A stretch of 20,380 nt of DNA from a virus. Where the stretch lies: positions 1 through 20,380 of IMG/VR virus record IMGVR_UViG_3300022934_000257; one strand, 5' to 3'. The notes under the pieces were generated by a model that saw only the letters and a list, made by a program, of their open reading frames with translations, had not been told where the DNA came from and made no database searches. Position numbers and translations under genes: made by a program. Below are positions 1-9,807 of the stretch, one piece after another (position 1 is the first letter of the stretch; every line of letters starts with the position of its first letter).

Positions 1-2839
1 AATCAGAAAAAGCATGCGCTCTTAAACCAAGAACAGCATCAGCCGCTACAGCCGCTTTTCTTAGCTCATTTTTAGATAACCTGTTTATAGCAGTTGACTG
101 TCTAGCAAATTGAACCTTCAACCCTTTGCCATAAGCTTGCTGAAAACCTTCAACCATAACAACTCTTGCTACATCAGGTATTGATGACACCATCGCACCA
201 CCCATTCCAACAAGAACGTTAAATGACTTCATTGTTCTCACAAACCTGCTAGACATAGCATGTGGATCTTTGGACGCACCATATGTGCCACGCAGTCTGT
301 CACGCAAACCACGAATATCACGAAGATCATCTTGCAATTGTTTACGAAGTGCTTGTTTAGCGTCTACACCTACAGCTTCGTCAATCAAACGCTGATACTC
401 ATTGGTTACATCATCGATGACATTTTTCATGTCGATGCTACCAAAGCGTCTGGCAATTTCAATATCCATGCCCATTGTGCGAGTTTGATGTCTAAGCAAT
501 ACTTCAATATCGCTTTCAAGAAAGTCTTCAATTAGCTCATCAGGTATCTCAAGACTACGCATCTTTGCGCTAGATGGGGCAAGTAACTCATCAAGATCAC
601 CTGTGTTTACATCAAGATATGGCTTGCTTCTTGTAACGCTATCAAACACATCGTCAGCTACAGCTTGAGCTTCTGTTCTAGACAATCCCTTTGTCTCAAT
701 AAGCCAAGATCTAACAATAGAAACAAAAGCTTGTGGGTCTTTCATAATCCTGTCAACACGATACATTCTTGGCAAATAACTTGCCGCTGTGTTTACAGAT
801 ACGCCTTGGCTTTGAACCTGACGAAGCTTTGATGTTAGCATTGTAACCCTAGCCTCATCCCCAGCGGCTCTTGCTTTTGAAATAGCCTCTTCAATTTGTT
901 GCTCAAACAAACGAACAGATTCAGCTTCTCTTTTTATTAAATCAAACTGCTTTCTAGCGGCAGTTGCGGCTTGAGTAACAAATGGAGATGCTGCATCACC
1001 AACGTTATCTACATCACCACGGCGCATAGCTTTACCAATACGAATACGAAAATCTACTTCAGATAAGTATCTTGCGCTTCTTGAAAACTTATCTTTAGCT
1101 TGTGCGCCAAGTATCTGGAATGACCTGACAATATCACTGTCACTTGCTACCTTACCACGATAAGAAAGATAAGCTTCATCAGAAGCCCTTACAGAAGCAA
1201 GAAGCTCGGATAAATAACGTGTTCTAAATGTCGTTTCTACAGACTGTGCCATAGCAAGTTCTTCATCAACTCGCTTGGTCATAATACCGCCCATGTCTAC
1301 CATTTCAGCCGCTAAACCACGAACAATAGGATTACTGCTCTTTAGCATACGAAATACAGGATTCCACCCAAGCTTCTCTAACTTAACGCCTGTTTCCTTT
1401 GCGGCATCACGCTCCATAGTAGCATAGGCAGTTTCCCTAGCCCTTGTAGGGTTAGCCGCCGCACCAGCGGATTCATATATACCATCAGTATATTTAGCTT
1501 CGTATGCGGCCTCTTTCATTGCTCTTTTTGCATTTATAGATTGAGCCGCAAACCTGCCAAAAGCGGCATTAGCACTACCGCCTATTAATGAAGCAAGTGC
1601 CAAAACCATAACACTATCTGTTACAGTTCTATCTTCTCTTGCCGCATTTAAGATCATTTGCTCTGGTGCAACAACAGCCGCAGTAAAAGCCGCACCACCT
1701 ATGAACCTTTTAGGCAAAGAGCTTGCTTTCATATATCTCATAGGAGCCAAAGGAGATAGTGTTGCAGGACTTAATAAAGTAGATGTAAGTTCTGCTACAC
1801 CAGAGTCAGATGAGGCAAGTATTTCCTGATCGTATCTCTCTTCATCAAGCTGTTCTGCTATTCTTGCAGTTTGGCTTGAGCTTTTAGAGTGCATCGCTCT
1901 CCAGCGAAGCTCTGGTCTAGCTTCAACTTGAGGGTCTAACGCTGGATCATAATCAGGATCTTCATCATCTTCTATAGTCAGGCTTTGTAAATAATCACGC
2001 AAAGCCAACACAGGGTTGTATTGACGCATTGCCGCACCCCATATCTGGGATGAGTCTTCTGTAAAATATAGTGGGTTAGCTTCGCCAAACTCATTGCGTC
2101 TAAGTGTTTCTGCAACAGGCCCTGCTTCCTCAATATCACGCCGAATCATCTCCTGCACATCAATAGGCTCTTGGCTTATGACAGGTTTTTCTTCAGGTAT
2201 GATCCCTTCCGGGCTGACATCACCTGCTGGGGGTAATTTGATAGAAGGCTCTTTGCCCATCCACCAGTCAGGAACCTTTATGTCTTTATAAGGCGACTCT
2301 ATTTTAGATTTTTTTTTTGACTCATAATACTGAGCTTCACTTCTACGTCTTGTAGAGTATCTGTCTCCAAAATCATTTAGGTTAGCAACAGCACTATCCC
2401 AATCTCCAGATGTAACCTGACTCCAAAAGTTAGGTGTTCTGGAAGACAAATCACCATACTGAAAAGCAACAGATGCAATAACAGTTGCCTCATTCATTGG
2501 TAGGTCATCAAAAGACTTACCAGTTGCTTGTTGCCATTTATCTTTTAAACCAACAAGTTCTTTGCTTTTTGCAAACTCATTGATGGTTTTTGCCTGATCT
2601 TCACTGACCTTTAGATTCGATGCAATGCTAGACGCATCTGCACCTTTGATCCCAAGATAAGGTTTTAAAATAGAAACAATATCATCAGGCAGTCCTTGCA
2701 GATCAGATTCGTTTTTCTGACCAAGATCAAATCCACTAGCAATTGTTACACCTGAATTAGAGTTCTCAGCATCAGGAACGTAACCGCTAGTTTTAAAGCC
2801 CTCTTTACTAAGGATGAAGTCCCAATCAATATTACTCAC
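1..2839 (-). CDS. gp16-like internal virion protein with N-terminal pesticin-type muramidase (partial)
   Basis: This very large ejection protein runs open for 946 codons and is cut by the left window edge. I start it at GTG 2839: an in-frame TAA lies directly upstream, AGGAG sits at suitable spacing, and GTGAGTAA overlaps the stop of the preceding gene. Residues 8-43 read as the catalytic core of a pesticin/T4-lysozyme-like muramidase: SKEGF with Glu13, then SGVTIASGFDLGQ with Thr32 and Asp38. Pesticin's known Glu/Thr/Asp set has the same six-residue Thr-Asp spacing. The domain probably occupies about the first 160 residues; a Pro/Glu-rich linker and a long helical body with Ala/Gly-rich hydrophobic stretches follow. 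By position it corresponds to T7 gp16, which enters the cell envelope and carries a lytic transglycosylase instead. Role inferred: local peptidoglycan cutting during DNA ejection. Confidence 0.82.
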   Translation of the reverse strand, partial: MSNIDWDFILSKEGFKTSGYVPDAENSNSGVTIASGFDLGQKNESDLQGLPDDIVSILKPYLGIKGADASSIASNLKVSEDQAKTINEFAKSKELVGLKDKWQQATGKSFDDLPMNEATVIASVAFQYGDLSSRTPNFWSQVTSGDWDSAVANLNDFGDRYSTRRRSEAQYYESKKKSKIESPYKDIKVPDWWMGKEPSIKLPPAGDVSPEGIIPEEKPVISQEPIDVQEMIRRDIEEAGPVAETLRRNEFGEANPLYFTEDSSQIWGAAMRQYNPVLALRDYLQSLTIEDDEDPDYDPALDPQVEARPELRWRAMHSKSSSQTARIAEQLDEERYDQEILASSDSGVAELTSTLLSPATLSPLAPMRYMKASSLPKRFIGGAAFTAAVVAPEQMILNAAREDRTVTDSVMVLALASLIGGSANAAFGRFAAQSINAKRAMKEAAYEAKYTDGIYESAGAAANPTRARETAYATMERDAAKETGVKLEKLGWNPVFRMLKSSNPIVRGLAAEMVDMGGIMTKRVDEELAMAQSVETTFRTRYLSELLASVRASDEAYLSYRGKVASDSDIVRSFQILGAQAKDKFSRSARYLSEVDFRIRIGKAMRRGDVDNVGDAASPFVTQAATAARKQFDLIKREAESVRLFEQQIEEAISKARAAGDEARVTMLTSKLRQVQSQGVSVNTAASYLPRMYRVDRIMKDPQAFVSIVRSWLIETKGLSRTEAQAVADDVFDSVTRSKPYLDVNTGDLDELLAPSSAKMRSLEIPDELIEDFLESDIEVLLRHQTRTMGMDIEIARRFGSIDMKNVIDDVTNEYQRLIDEAVGVDAKQALRKQLQDDLRDIRGLRDRLRGTYGASKDPHAMSSRFVRTMKSFNVLVGMGGAMVSSIPDVARVVMVEGFQQAYGKGLKVQFARQSTAINRLSKNELRKAAVAADAVLGLRAHAFSD

Positions 2840-5800
2840 TTAGGCTCTCCTGTAATGCCATGTTAAATGTTTCTTCACTTTCAAAGTCACCATTTAACCA
2901 AGCCCTTAATATCTTAACATCTTCTGCATCAACTTGAGGGTCTATTGTGTAAGAATCATTAGTTAGATAGCCAGCAACAGGCTTAACAGCGTTCAGTGTC
3001 TCATTGAGAGTTTCAAGTGCGCCAATAAACAACTCAGGCTGACCTAAACCAATAAGCTCTGCATCACCTTTAAAGTCAGCTAATATTTTTTCAGAAACAC
3101 CAGATACTATAGGCCCACGAAGAATATTGATGTGACTAAAGAACTTTTTAAGAGTGCTATTCTTAACTCTGTTAACAGCCGCTTGCATAACAGGGTAATC
3201 AATAGAACGCTTGTAATCATAGCGATAGTTTCTGAGAACCTGAGTTGATTCACCTTCTGGTGTAACAATATATGCGGAATATGTTTGCTCTCTTCCAAAC
3301 TGCTGGTCAGGATAAATCTTTAAAGTGCCATTACCGCTTTCAATAAGATCCTTTATCCTCTCATCTACAATAACATCAGGTCTTAATACATTACGTTTAA
3401 TGTCTCTAAACACAGCCGCACTAACACCACCTTCAGGCAATGTATCTACATTAGGCCCAATGCTTGATGAGGCTTCTTTATACCAAGTATTGAAGCCAAT
3501 ATAAGGCTGATCATTTTCATCAAAGTTAATTCCAATTTTAGTACCAACGTCAGTAACAGCTTTTCTAATGGCTAACTGAATACCTTTTTCTGTCATAGGC
3601 AGTTGTTTCAAAACCATATTAGAAACAACAGACTGACGTATATATTCGTTTAATCTACGATCTCTAATAAACAAATCATTAGCATCAACAGAACGACCAT
3701 CAGGTGTAGATTCAAACAACTGATCGAGTTGAACCAAAGCTTTAGGATCACGTTCAGAATCCCAGAAAGTGTTATTTAAGATTGTTTCCCACCATGTAGA
3801 AGGTTGTATAGCAGAGCCAAGATTTGCGCTAATTACTTCATTAAGATTAGATCCAAATGTGCTTTCAATGCTGTTTACAACACGAGTTCCGCTTGTGGTT
3901 TTAGTTCCGGCTGACTGCATAGCTTGCCAATCTTTATAACCAACAAACCTAGCCATATTGTACTGAACAGTATCAATACCGCTATTGCTAATTATTTCAT
4001 CAGCTACAATGTCACCAACACCTAACCCAGAGGCTCCAGCCTTGTTAACGCCATGAGCAAGGGTATCGTGCATCTTATTGTATAGCTGAACAGCAACTTC
4101 AAAAGACTCATCTGTTACTGAAGCGTTAGACAAACTACGCATCGCAGATACCATGTCAGGATGAAGAAACTTGTAGCTAAGAGCAAATCTCATAGCCATA
4201 TCAAAGTTATCTTCTCTAACATTTAAATTCTCATGAAAGAAAACGCTACCTTTTGAGTCTTTCTTAAACTGAGGAGAGTAAGCTTCTACAATAAGATTCT
4301 TTTGACCCTCACTTGGAATAATGCCATTCTTTGCATTACTCAATGCAGTTCTTATTTCTGATTGCTTATCGTGATATGTTTTATATGCGTTTCTATAGGT
4401 CTCAACCTTGCTTCTCCAAGAACTCAGAGTTATTGCACGACCTTCGCCAATAATCTTTTCTTGAATAAGCTGATCTTCTAATCCAAGAAAATAATCAGGC
4501 TTCATTTGATACCCAGATGACTTAGCCATCATCATATCAATACCAGCCATCTTTGCTGTTCCAAGTGCTTTTATATCTGCATCAATTTTTTTATTTCTGG
4601 CGTTTACAAATAACTTATATTTGCCGCCATCAACAAGTCCAGCCTGATAAGAGGCTTCCATCAACAAAGCCGCACTTTCTTTCTCTTGATCGGACGTTGT
4701 GTTGTCTAAATAAATATTTAAGTTTCTATCAAAACCTTCCGCATTGGCTTTATCTATAATTTCATCTTTTTGCTTTGCTGATGTTTGTTGTGCATTGGCT
4801 TCAGCGTCATAGATGTTAATCAATGCCGCCTTCAGACCATCATCATTTAAAGGTAACTTAATAATCTCATCACGAGTAACTGATGAAACATCACTTCTAA
4901 TTCTAAGTGTCATTTCATCTGATATTTTTTTATCAGACTTAACAGTTTCAGATATTTTAGAGTCGTCTATAAACTTTAGCTTAGAAATCTCTGACAACAT
5001 CAGGTCACGAACTTTTGCGCCATCAATATCAGGACTGTTTTCAAACTGCTTTTCTGCGGCATGAGCCGCTTCTATAGCTTTAATTAAACCACCACTAGGG
5101 CTGTAATATATTTTTTCAGCAGTTGCAGTTGCCATTTTATTAGCAATAATAGTGGCTTCTTGCACCTTGAGCTTTTGAATATTAGCCGCACCATATTCAT
5201 GTAGTTCAAGAGCTTCATATATAGCTTCGTTTTCTTCTCTAAGATTAGAAATGGTATCAAGGATAGCCCTATCCTTAACGTTATCGCCTGTCAGCTTTGA
5301 AGAAAGAATACCAATTTGGTCTACATTGTTCATAAGAGCTTGAGAGTTATCTGCATTAGCTCTTTCATTTGTTGCTATTTGTTGATTAGCAAACGCTTTG
5401 TTCTCAGCTTTTCTATATGCTGAAACAATCTTAGGCTCAATAAGGGCATAAAGACTCGGATCTAAAGTCTCTTGAAAAGATTCAAGCTTTCCATTTAATG
5501 CACCACGAATGGCATCAGGATCTGTTTTGTTGTTTAGAAATACAGCTTCAGCGTCATTAATCGCATCATTACTAACAGCAGAGGCATATGTTTGAAATGC
5601 GGCATTACGCCAAGTCTGCTTAACATCATCCCTCTGATCATTAGTCATAAAGTTATCGTCAGCTTTTGTGTAATCAAGATCTACTAACGGTTTGATTTCA
5701 TTGGTATCAGGATCTCGAATAACTGCATTTGTTTTACCGTCAGCTTCTGCTTGACGAACAGCTTGATTATAATTGTCATCCGCTACAGAACGAGCAAACT

Positions 5801-5930
5801 TCAATGTAGCCTGTGTTGCTTCTTTACCAACTTCTTGTATGGCTCTAGCCATAGCAACTTGACCACTAACGTCTACAACGCCGTACTCTTTTGCGTAATA
5901 TTGTCTACCTTGTGTTGGCTTAAAAACCAT
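2832..5930 (-). CDS. gp15-like internal virion (ejection) protein, 1032 aa
   Basis: A long, soluble, largely helical protein placed between the gp14-like and gp16-like genes, the position of T7 gp15, an internal core protein that enters the periplasm during infection and helps form the DNA ejection channel. I see no catalytic motif, signal peptide or membrane segment. It is rich in Ala, Asp, Asn, Glu and Lys, with long predicted-helical stretches through the first 500 residues (for example FARSVADDNYNQAVRQAEAD near residue 45). The start ATG at 5930 is preceded by AAGGTG at good spacing, and the end overlaps the GTG of the next gene by eight bases, suggesting coupled translation. T7 gp15 is about 750 residues, so this is clearly longer. 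The assignment rests on order and size, not on a recognised domain. Confidence 0.75.
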   Translation of the reverse strand: MVFKPTQGRQYYAKEYGVVDVSGQVAMARAIQEVGKEATQATLKFARSVADDNYNQAVRQAEADGKTNAVIRDPDTNEIKPLVDLDYTKADDNFMTNDQRDDVKQTWRNAAFQTYASAVSNDAINDAEAVFLNNKTDPDAIRGALNGKLESFQETLDPSLYALIEPKIVSAYRKAENKAFANQQIATNERANADNSQALMNNVDQIGILSSKLTGDNVKDRAILDTISNLREENEAIYEALELHEYGAANIQKLKVQEATIIANKMATATAEKIYYSPSGGLIKAIEAAHAAEKQFENSPDIDGAKVRDLMLSEISKLKFIDDSKISETVKSDKKISDEMTLRIRSDVSSVTRDEIIKLPLNDDGLKAALINIYDAEANAQQTSAKQKDEIIDKANAEGFDRNLNIYLDNTTSDQEKESAALLMEASYQAGLVDGGKYKLFVNARNKKIDADIKALGTAKMAGIDMMMAKSSGYQMKPDYFLGLEDQLIQEKIIGEGRAITLSSWRSKVETYRNAYKTYHDKQSEIRTALSNAKNGIIPSEGQKNLIVEAYSPQFKKDSKGSVFFHENLNVREDNFDMAMRFALSYKFLHPDMVSAMRSLSNASVTDESFEVAVQLYNKMHDTLAHGVNKAGASGLGVGDIVADEIISNSGIDTVQYNMARFVGYKDWQAMQSAGTKTTSGTRVVNSIESTFGSNLNEVISANLGSAIQPSTWWETILNNTFWDSERDPKALVQLDQLFESTPDGRSVDANDLFIRDRRLNEYIRQSVVSNMVLKQLPMTEKGIQLAIRKAVTDVGTKIGINFDENDQPYIGFNTWYKEASSSIGPNVDTLPEGGVSAAVFRDIKRNVLRPDVIVDERIKDLIESGNGTLKIYPDQQFGREQTYSAYIVTPEGESTQVLRNYRYDYKRSIDYPVMQAAVNRVKNSTLKKFFSHINILRGPIVSGVSEKILADFKGDAELIGLGQPELFIGALETLNETLNAVKPVAGYLTNDSYTIDPQVDAEDVKILRAWLNGDFESEETFNMALQESLSE

Positions 5931-5939
5931 AACTACACC

Positions 5940-6353
5940 TTAACTAAAGTCTTGATAAGCTTGAGCATTGCTAATAGCGGCACTATAGGCTTGACCATAT
6001 CCTCTAATGACAGCGGCACGACCTTTTGTTTTAGAAGAGGCGGCGCTAGTAAGAAGCTGTCTTCGTCTACCAAGCCCCATCAACTTAATAGACCTCATAT
6101 CAGCTTTTGCTAACTGCTTTTCGCCATAGTCCAAAGCAGACATTGATCCAGAAGTGCCTATAGAAACACCTTGAGCCGCCATCGATGCACCAAGAGAAGC
6201 AAGCTGTCTACGCAACTGCAAATCACGCTGAACCATCTTTTGATCAGCTTCAATCTTTGCCATAGCCGCTTGCTCTTCATAAGACTGAGCTTCTAGCTTA
6301 TATGCGTTTTTCTCCATCTGTGCGCCAGATAGAGATGCTAGTACGTCACCCAT
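5940..6353 (-). CDS. gp14-like small internal virion protein
   Basis: A 137-residue helical protein rich in Ala, Gln and Lys, with an amphipathic helix over about residues 10-55 and an Ala/Ser/Gly-rich middle (ASLGASMAAQGVSIGTSGS). This composition and the position directly after the tail nozzle gene fit the smallest ejection protein, T7 gp14, thought to form the outer-membrane part of the DNA channel. Its ATG overlaps the preceding stop in a TAATG junction, so it is probably translated by re-initiation. The Gly/Ala-rich segment could insert into or line a membrane channel, but I see no strict transmembrane helix. It is shorter than T7 gp14 (about 196 residues). Confidence 0.72.
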   Translation of the reverse strand: MGDVLASLSGAQMEKNAYKLEAQSYEEQAAMAKIEADQKMVQRDLQLRRQLASLGASMAAQGVSIGTSGSMSALDYGEKQLAKADMRSIKLMGLGRRRQLLTSAASSKTKGRAAVIRGYGQAYSAAISNAQAYQDFS

Positions 6354-8284
6354 TATACTTCTACCTCGACTAGGACACCGTTAATTGCAAGTGGTAACGG
6401 CTGATCCTGACTAACGGTAATATTACCTTCTCTACCCCACCCAAGCAAGTAAACCTCTTTTTTCTCCGTGATAGCATCAGGAGCCAAAGACAAGTTTGAT
6501 GTTACTCTTCTTATCAGAAGATTAGTTCCTTGTATTTGAACATTTAATGATTCATTCAAATCAAGTAATGCTCTAACAACTCTTCTTTTTTGCCCAACCG
6601 ACACACCATCTTGCAATTGAAACTCAGCAGGTAGAGTTGTTAAAGTAGGTGTGTAGTTTATTCCAACCTCAATTTCATCAACAAGATCATTCAAGGTTAT
6701 GTTGCCAGAAGCATCTGTTGTAAACTGTCCTAAAGAGTAATTTCCAGACTTAACATATACATCGGTATTTGGAAGATGCGATACAGTCCAAGAGGCTGTT
6801 GGAGAAACAGATGTATATTTACTAGCACTATCTAAATGATATTCATTATCAAAAAGCTCTAAACGTGTTTCTGTGGAGCCATCAATAGTTCTCTCGACAA
6901 CAGCGAAAATTCTTCTGTTTACATTTACTATGTTCTTAAAAGAACCTTCTGTTGTGTACTTGCACCAACCCTGAAGTTTTTCTTTACGAATACTAACAAA
7001 AACAGGCAAGTCGCCATCTGAGTTGATTGCATATAAGTAACTTTCAACCTGATCAGAAGCTTCACGCTGAACCTCTATATCAGTAGGTTCACCCACAAGA
7101 TGACCAGCTAATATAGTAACAGCATCAGATTCATATGCTTGGCTTAAATCTGAAAATATAAATTCTCTGATAGACCCTTTTGAACGTGTAATAAACAATA
7201 TTGCGCTATCAAACTCTTTAGGCTGAACGTTGCCAGTACCAAAAGAACTTTGGCGTTTTATAGTTATTGTAGATGGTGTGAGTGGACGCTCATCAACAGT
7301 AGGAACATAAAGCTCAGACTCTGATGTAAAGATTGCTAAATGACGAAATGAAGCCAATGACTTTATTTCTGATATTTGGTTCTCGGCTATTTGAACCTGA
7401 ATTGATTCATCATCTAGGCCAGTCCCAGCATCAAAGTTATAATATTCACCTACCTTTGAGAAAAACAAATGGTTGGGAAGAGACTTTGCGCCACCAAAAA
7501 CAAGTCTTTGATCGTGGAATATAACAGACCTTGCCCAACCTCTTCTGGAAGAAAATACCTGTTCTTTCCAAGTGTCCCTAGCAGTTGTGTTTGCAACAGC
7601 TTGGCTAAAGTTGCCAGTTACAACTGTGCTAGATACATATGCTGTAATCTCTATATGAACTACAGTATCATCAGAGTCAGTAAATTCAATGTGATCACCG
7701 ACCCAGTCAGCACTAAATATTGCTGATGAAGCTGTGAAATCTTGTGAACCAGTGTTTGTATTTTGAGGCTGTATTGTGATAGCAGGATCTACATACCTAT
7801 AGAAAGGCTCATAGTGAGCCGCACCATCATGGTCAAAGTCATAATCAGTAACAGTAAAGCTTGTAGCAGAAGTTCTTGTTATCTTCTGCATTTCCATATC
7901 TGGATGAACAACAATCATTGTGTCAGCAGATTGAGCAACCTTTAGCTGACCAATCATCGCTGTAGTCCACTTCTGGGATGTAAGTGTTTGCAATATGTTT
8001 GTAGGATCTGAAAAATCTACAATATCTAACTGTGCATTGCTAAATATCAGGATATAGGCTTCATCAGCATCATAGACGTATGGCTCTGTCTGATATGCAG
8101 TGTTAGATAGAGTCTGAAGGTAACGAAGTCCTGGGCGGCGTATAACACCACCCTGCGCTCTCATACGGAAGTTCTCTAGAGTCTTTACGCCGTTACGATA
8201 AGCATCTGAATCAACACGAGAGCTTAAAAGCGGTGAAATCTCACCAGCAGTAAAGTTGGTATAGAATTGACGTAAAAGAGCCAT
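6353..8284 (-). CDS. Tail nozzle protein (tail tubular protein B / gp12-like)
   Basis: A 643-residue protein with the familiar opening of a podovirus tail family: FTAGEISPLLSSRVDSDAY near residues 11-29, then LENFRMRAQGG and VIRRPGLRYL, where tail proteins of this group have a conserved Glu/Asn-Phe and Gly-Gly-Arg-Arg-Pro-Gly run. The rest is beta-rich, with many Thr/Val/Ser strands, as expected for a propeller-like nozzle at the tail tip. It would assemble on the adaptor protein to extend the short tail and gate DNA exit. Its ATG at 8284 has only a weak purine-rich sequence upstream, and its stop overlaps the next start (TAATG). Tail fibres are not seen in the window and may lie beyond the left edge. 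Confidence 0.83.
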   Translation of the reverse strand: MALLRQFYTNFTAGEISPLLSSRVDSDAYRNGVKTLENFRMRAQGGVIRRPGLRYLQTLSNTAYQTEPYVYDADEAYILIFSNAQLDIVDFSDPTNILQTLTSQKWTTAMIGQLKVAQSADTMIVVHPDMEMQKITRTSATSFTVTDYDFDHDGAAHYEPFYRYVDPAITIQPQNTNTGSQDFTASSAIFSADWVGDHIEFTDSDDTVVHIEITAYVSSTVVTGNFSQAVANTTARDTWKEQVFSSRRGWARSVIFHDQRLVFGGAKSLPNHLFFSKVGEYYNFDAGTGLDDESIQVQIAENQISEIKSLASFRHLAIFTSESELYVPTVDERPLTPSTITIKRQSSFGTGNVQPKEFDSAILFITRSKGSIREFIFSDLSQAYESDAVTILAGHLVGEPTDIEVQREASDQVESYLYAINSDGDLPVFVSIRKEKLQGWCKYTTEGSFKNIVNVNRRIFAVVERTIDGSTETRLELFDNEYHLDSASKYTSVSPTASWTVSHLPNTDVYVKSGNYSLGQFTTDASGNITLNDLVDEIEVGINYTPTLTTLPAEFQLQDGVSVGQKRRVVRALLDLNESLNVQIQGTNLLIRRVTSNLSLAPDAITEKKEVYLLGWGREGNITVSQDQPLPLAINGVLVEVEV

Positions 8285-8292
8285 TCATGTCT

Positions 8293-9063
8293 CTACTTAT
8301 TCAGATTTAGTTTATAATTTTTGTAAGTGCCATGCATTGTTGCATCACCAACTGGAGTTGAGTTAAAGCCAGTTGCGATTGCGCCAAAAACCCCACCAAA
8401 CTTTGCAACTTTTCCTAAAGTTTTTACAACTCTTTGAGCTTTAGTAAAATTACTATTAGACGCAGATGGCATTTTAGGTTCTGTAAATTTCATACCACCG
8501 CTTTTTTTGAAGCTATCCATTGATTGTTTTACATTTTCTGACGTTGGCTTCGCAACTTGATACCAAACCTTTTGTGCGGCTCTGTTAGAACTAGCTATAT
8601 TAGCTATTTTTTTCTCATAAACGCCCTTTATTCCAGAAGGAGATGCAAACCTTGGATTTCCATATCCATACCCTTTATTATTCCCAAGATACTTTACATT
8701 TTTAGAAAATGGTCGGGCTCTATCATTTGCAGATGGTTGAACTTTTGCTGAAAGATTATTTGCATGAGCAATATCAGCCGCCCTTGAAGCAGTTGACGCT
8801 TTAGCTGTTGCATGTACTTGAGAAACAGCTAATTTTCCTAAACGTTGAGTAAGATTAGTAGATTTTTGGGCTTTAAGTATGTTTTGCCCTTTTGTTTTAA
8901 TTTCATTTACTGCTTTTTGACGTTTTGAAGGGAATCGTTTATTGAGTTTATTGACACCATAACCCATAACAACTGCGGCGGCGGTTCCTAAAATATTCTC
9001 TTTAGTGCCAAGTTCAGGTTTTTTATTAGAACTTTTGCCAATATTAAAAACTAAATCAGCCAT
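8293..9063 (-). CDS. Unknown basic protein between tail adaptor and nozzle genes
   Basis: I do not recognise this 256-residue protein. It is strongly basic (many Lys, few acidic residues) and rich in Ala, Ser and Asn. Two Gly/Ala-rich hydrophobic stretches are visible: ILGTAAAVVMGYGVNKL near residues 24-40 and GGVFGAIATGF near residues 223-233. A Tyr/Gly-rich patch (YLGNNKGYGYGNPRF) lies near residue 125. The DNA is noticeably more A+T-rich than the capsid and portal genes. It sits tightly between the gp11-like and gp12-like genes, which are adjacent in T7, so it may be an added virion component or a later insertion. A DNA-contacting or membrane-active internal protein would fit the composition, but that is a guess. 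Confidence 0.72.
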   Translation of the reverse strand: MADLVFNIGKSSNKKPELGTKENILGTAAAVVMGYGVNKLNKRFPSKRQKAVNEIKTKGQNILKAQKSTNLTQRLGKLAVSQVHATAKASTASRAADIAHANNLSAKVQPSANDRARPFSKNVKYLGNNKGYGYGNPRFASPSGIKGVYEKKIANIASSNRAAQKVWYQVAKPTSENVKQSMDSFKKSGGMKFTEPKMPSASNSNFTKAQRVVKTLGKVAKFGGVFGAIATGFNSTPVGDATMHGTYKNYKLNLNK

Positions 9064-9064
9064 T

Positions 9065-9685
9065 CTATGTACCTTCTATTTCTTGATAAATAGCATTACC
9101 AAGACGTACACGATGATAACGACTTGGACGCAAACCTTGTGTAGTAACTTGCTGACTGTCTCTAGCTTTGGCTCTTCTGAATTGAGCTTCAGCAAGATCT
9201 GTATATGATTTTGCTATGTCGCCTTTACGAGTAACTGATAACGCAAATACAGAAGCCAATCTAAAAATAACCCACATAGTAAAAGCAGGGGGCCAGTATC
9301 TTGTTTCTGGTCTAAAAACATAGTTCAAAACAACTTCATCACCAGCTTCAGCGTTAATATATACATAACGCTCATATATATCATACTGTTGTGGAGTATC
9401 ATTTATAGTAACTGTTAAAACCTGAACGACTTCAGGTGATGTTGGCAAAGCATAAGCCGCATCCCATCTATCAACAGGTGCGGCGGTCAATCTAGCCAAA
9501 ACTTTCTGACCAGTTGCAAAGTTCCAGTTATGATGAGCCAAACAATCTTCAATGATGTCTTCATAGATTGTATTAGCTACAAGAGCTTCATCTGTCTGAT
9601 CGGTAAAGGAAGTTAATGGCTCTAGACCAACCAGAACCATTGCCTTTTGAGCAACCTCAATATCAGTTGAAGGTGTAGATGGCAT
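9065..9685 (-). CDS. Tail adaptor (tail tubular protein A / gp11-like)
   Basis: This 206-residue protein has the features of podovirus tail tubular protein A, which forms the ring under the portal and connects it to the nozzle. Visible are the opening helix with KAMVLVGLEPLTSFTD (residues 14-29), YEDIIEDCLAHHNWNFA (about residues 42-58), where the family has a conserved helix ending in a His/Asn-Trp pair, and FRPETRYWPPAF in the C-terminal half, followed by helices rich in Arg and Ala. Length matches T7 gp11 (about 196). Its ATG shares one base with the stop of the upstream 40-residue gene (TAATG). Confidence 0.85.
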   Translation of the reverse strand: MPSTPSTDIEVAQKAMVLVGLEPLTSFTDQTDEALVANTIYEDIIEDCLAHHNWNFATGQKVLARLTAAPVDRWDAAYALPTSPEVVQVLTVTINDTPQQYDIYERYVYINAEAGDEVVLNYVFRPETRYWPPAFTMWVIFRLASVFALSVTRKGDIAKSYTDLAEAQFRRAKARDSQQVTTQGLRPSRYHRVRLGNAIYQEIEGT

Positions 9686-9807
9686 TAGCTACCGTATCCA
9701 CCTTTAGAGGAACCCATTGTTTTTGTTGATTTGCCTTTATTCAAGCATTTGCCAGCAGAGCGACATTTAGCCGGAGTCGGGCATGAAGAACATGTTTTGA
9801 AGGCCAT
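9685..9807 (-). CDS. Small four-cysteine protein, 40 aa
   Basis: A 40-residue gene joined at both ends by TAATG overlaps. The product starts MAFKTCSSCPTPAKCRSAGK and continues with Cys21, then a Lys/Gly/Ser tail ending GGYGS. The four cysteines (6, 9, 15, 21) follow the pattern CxxC, five residues, C, five residues, C. They could bind a metal or, less likely in the cytoplasm, form disulfides. Similar short Cys-rich proteins occur beside tail adaptor genes in marine phages, as far as I recall, but their role is unknown. The frame is supported by exact coupling to both neighbours rather than by homology. Confidence 0.7.
   Translation of the reverse strand: MAFKTCSSCPTPAKCRSAGKCLNKGKSTKTMGSSKGGYGS

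Noticed and set aside
260-2291. Plus-strand ORFs at 260-535 and 2094-2291
   Set aside because: They lie opposite a continuous 946-codon minus-strand frame with recognisable domain content and have no convincing ribosome sites.
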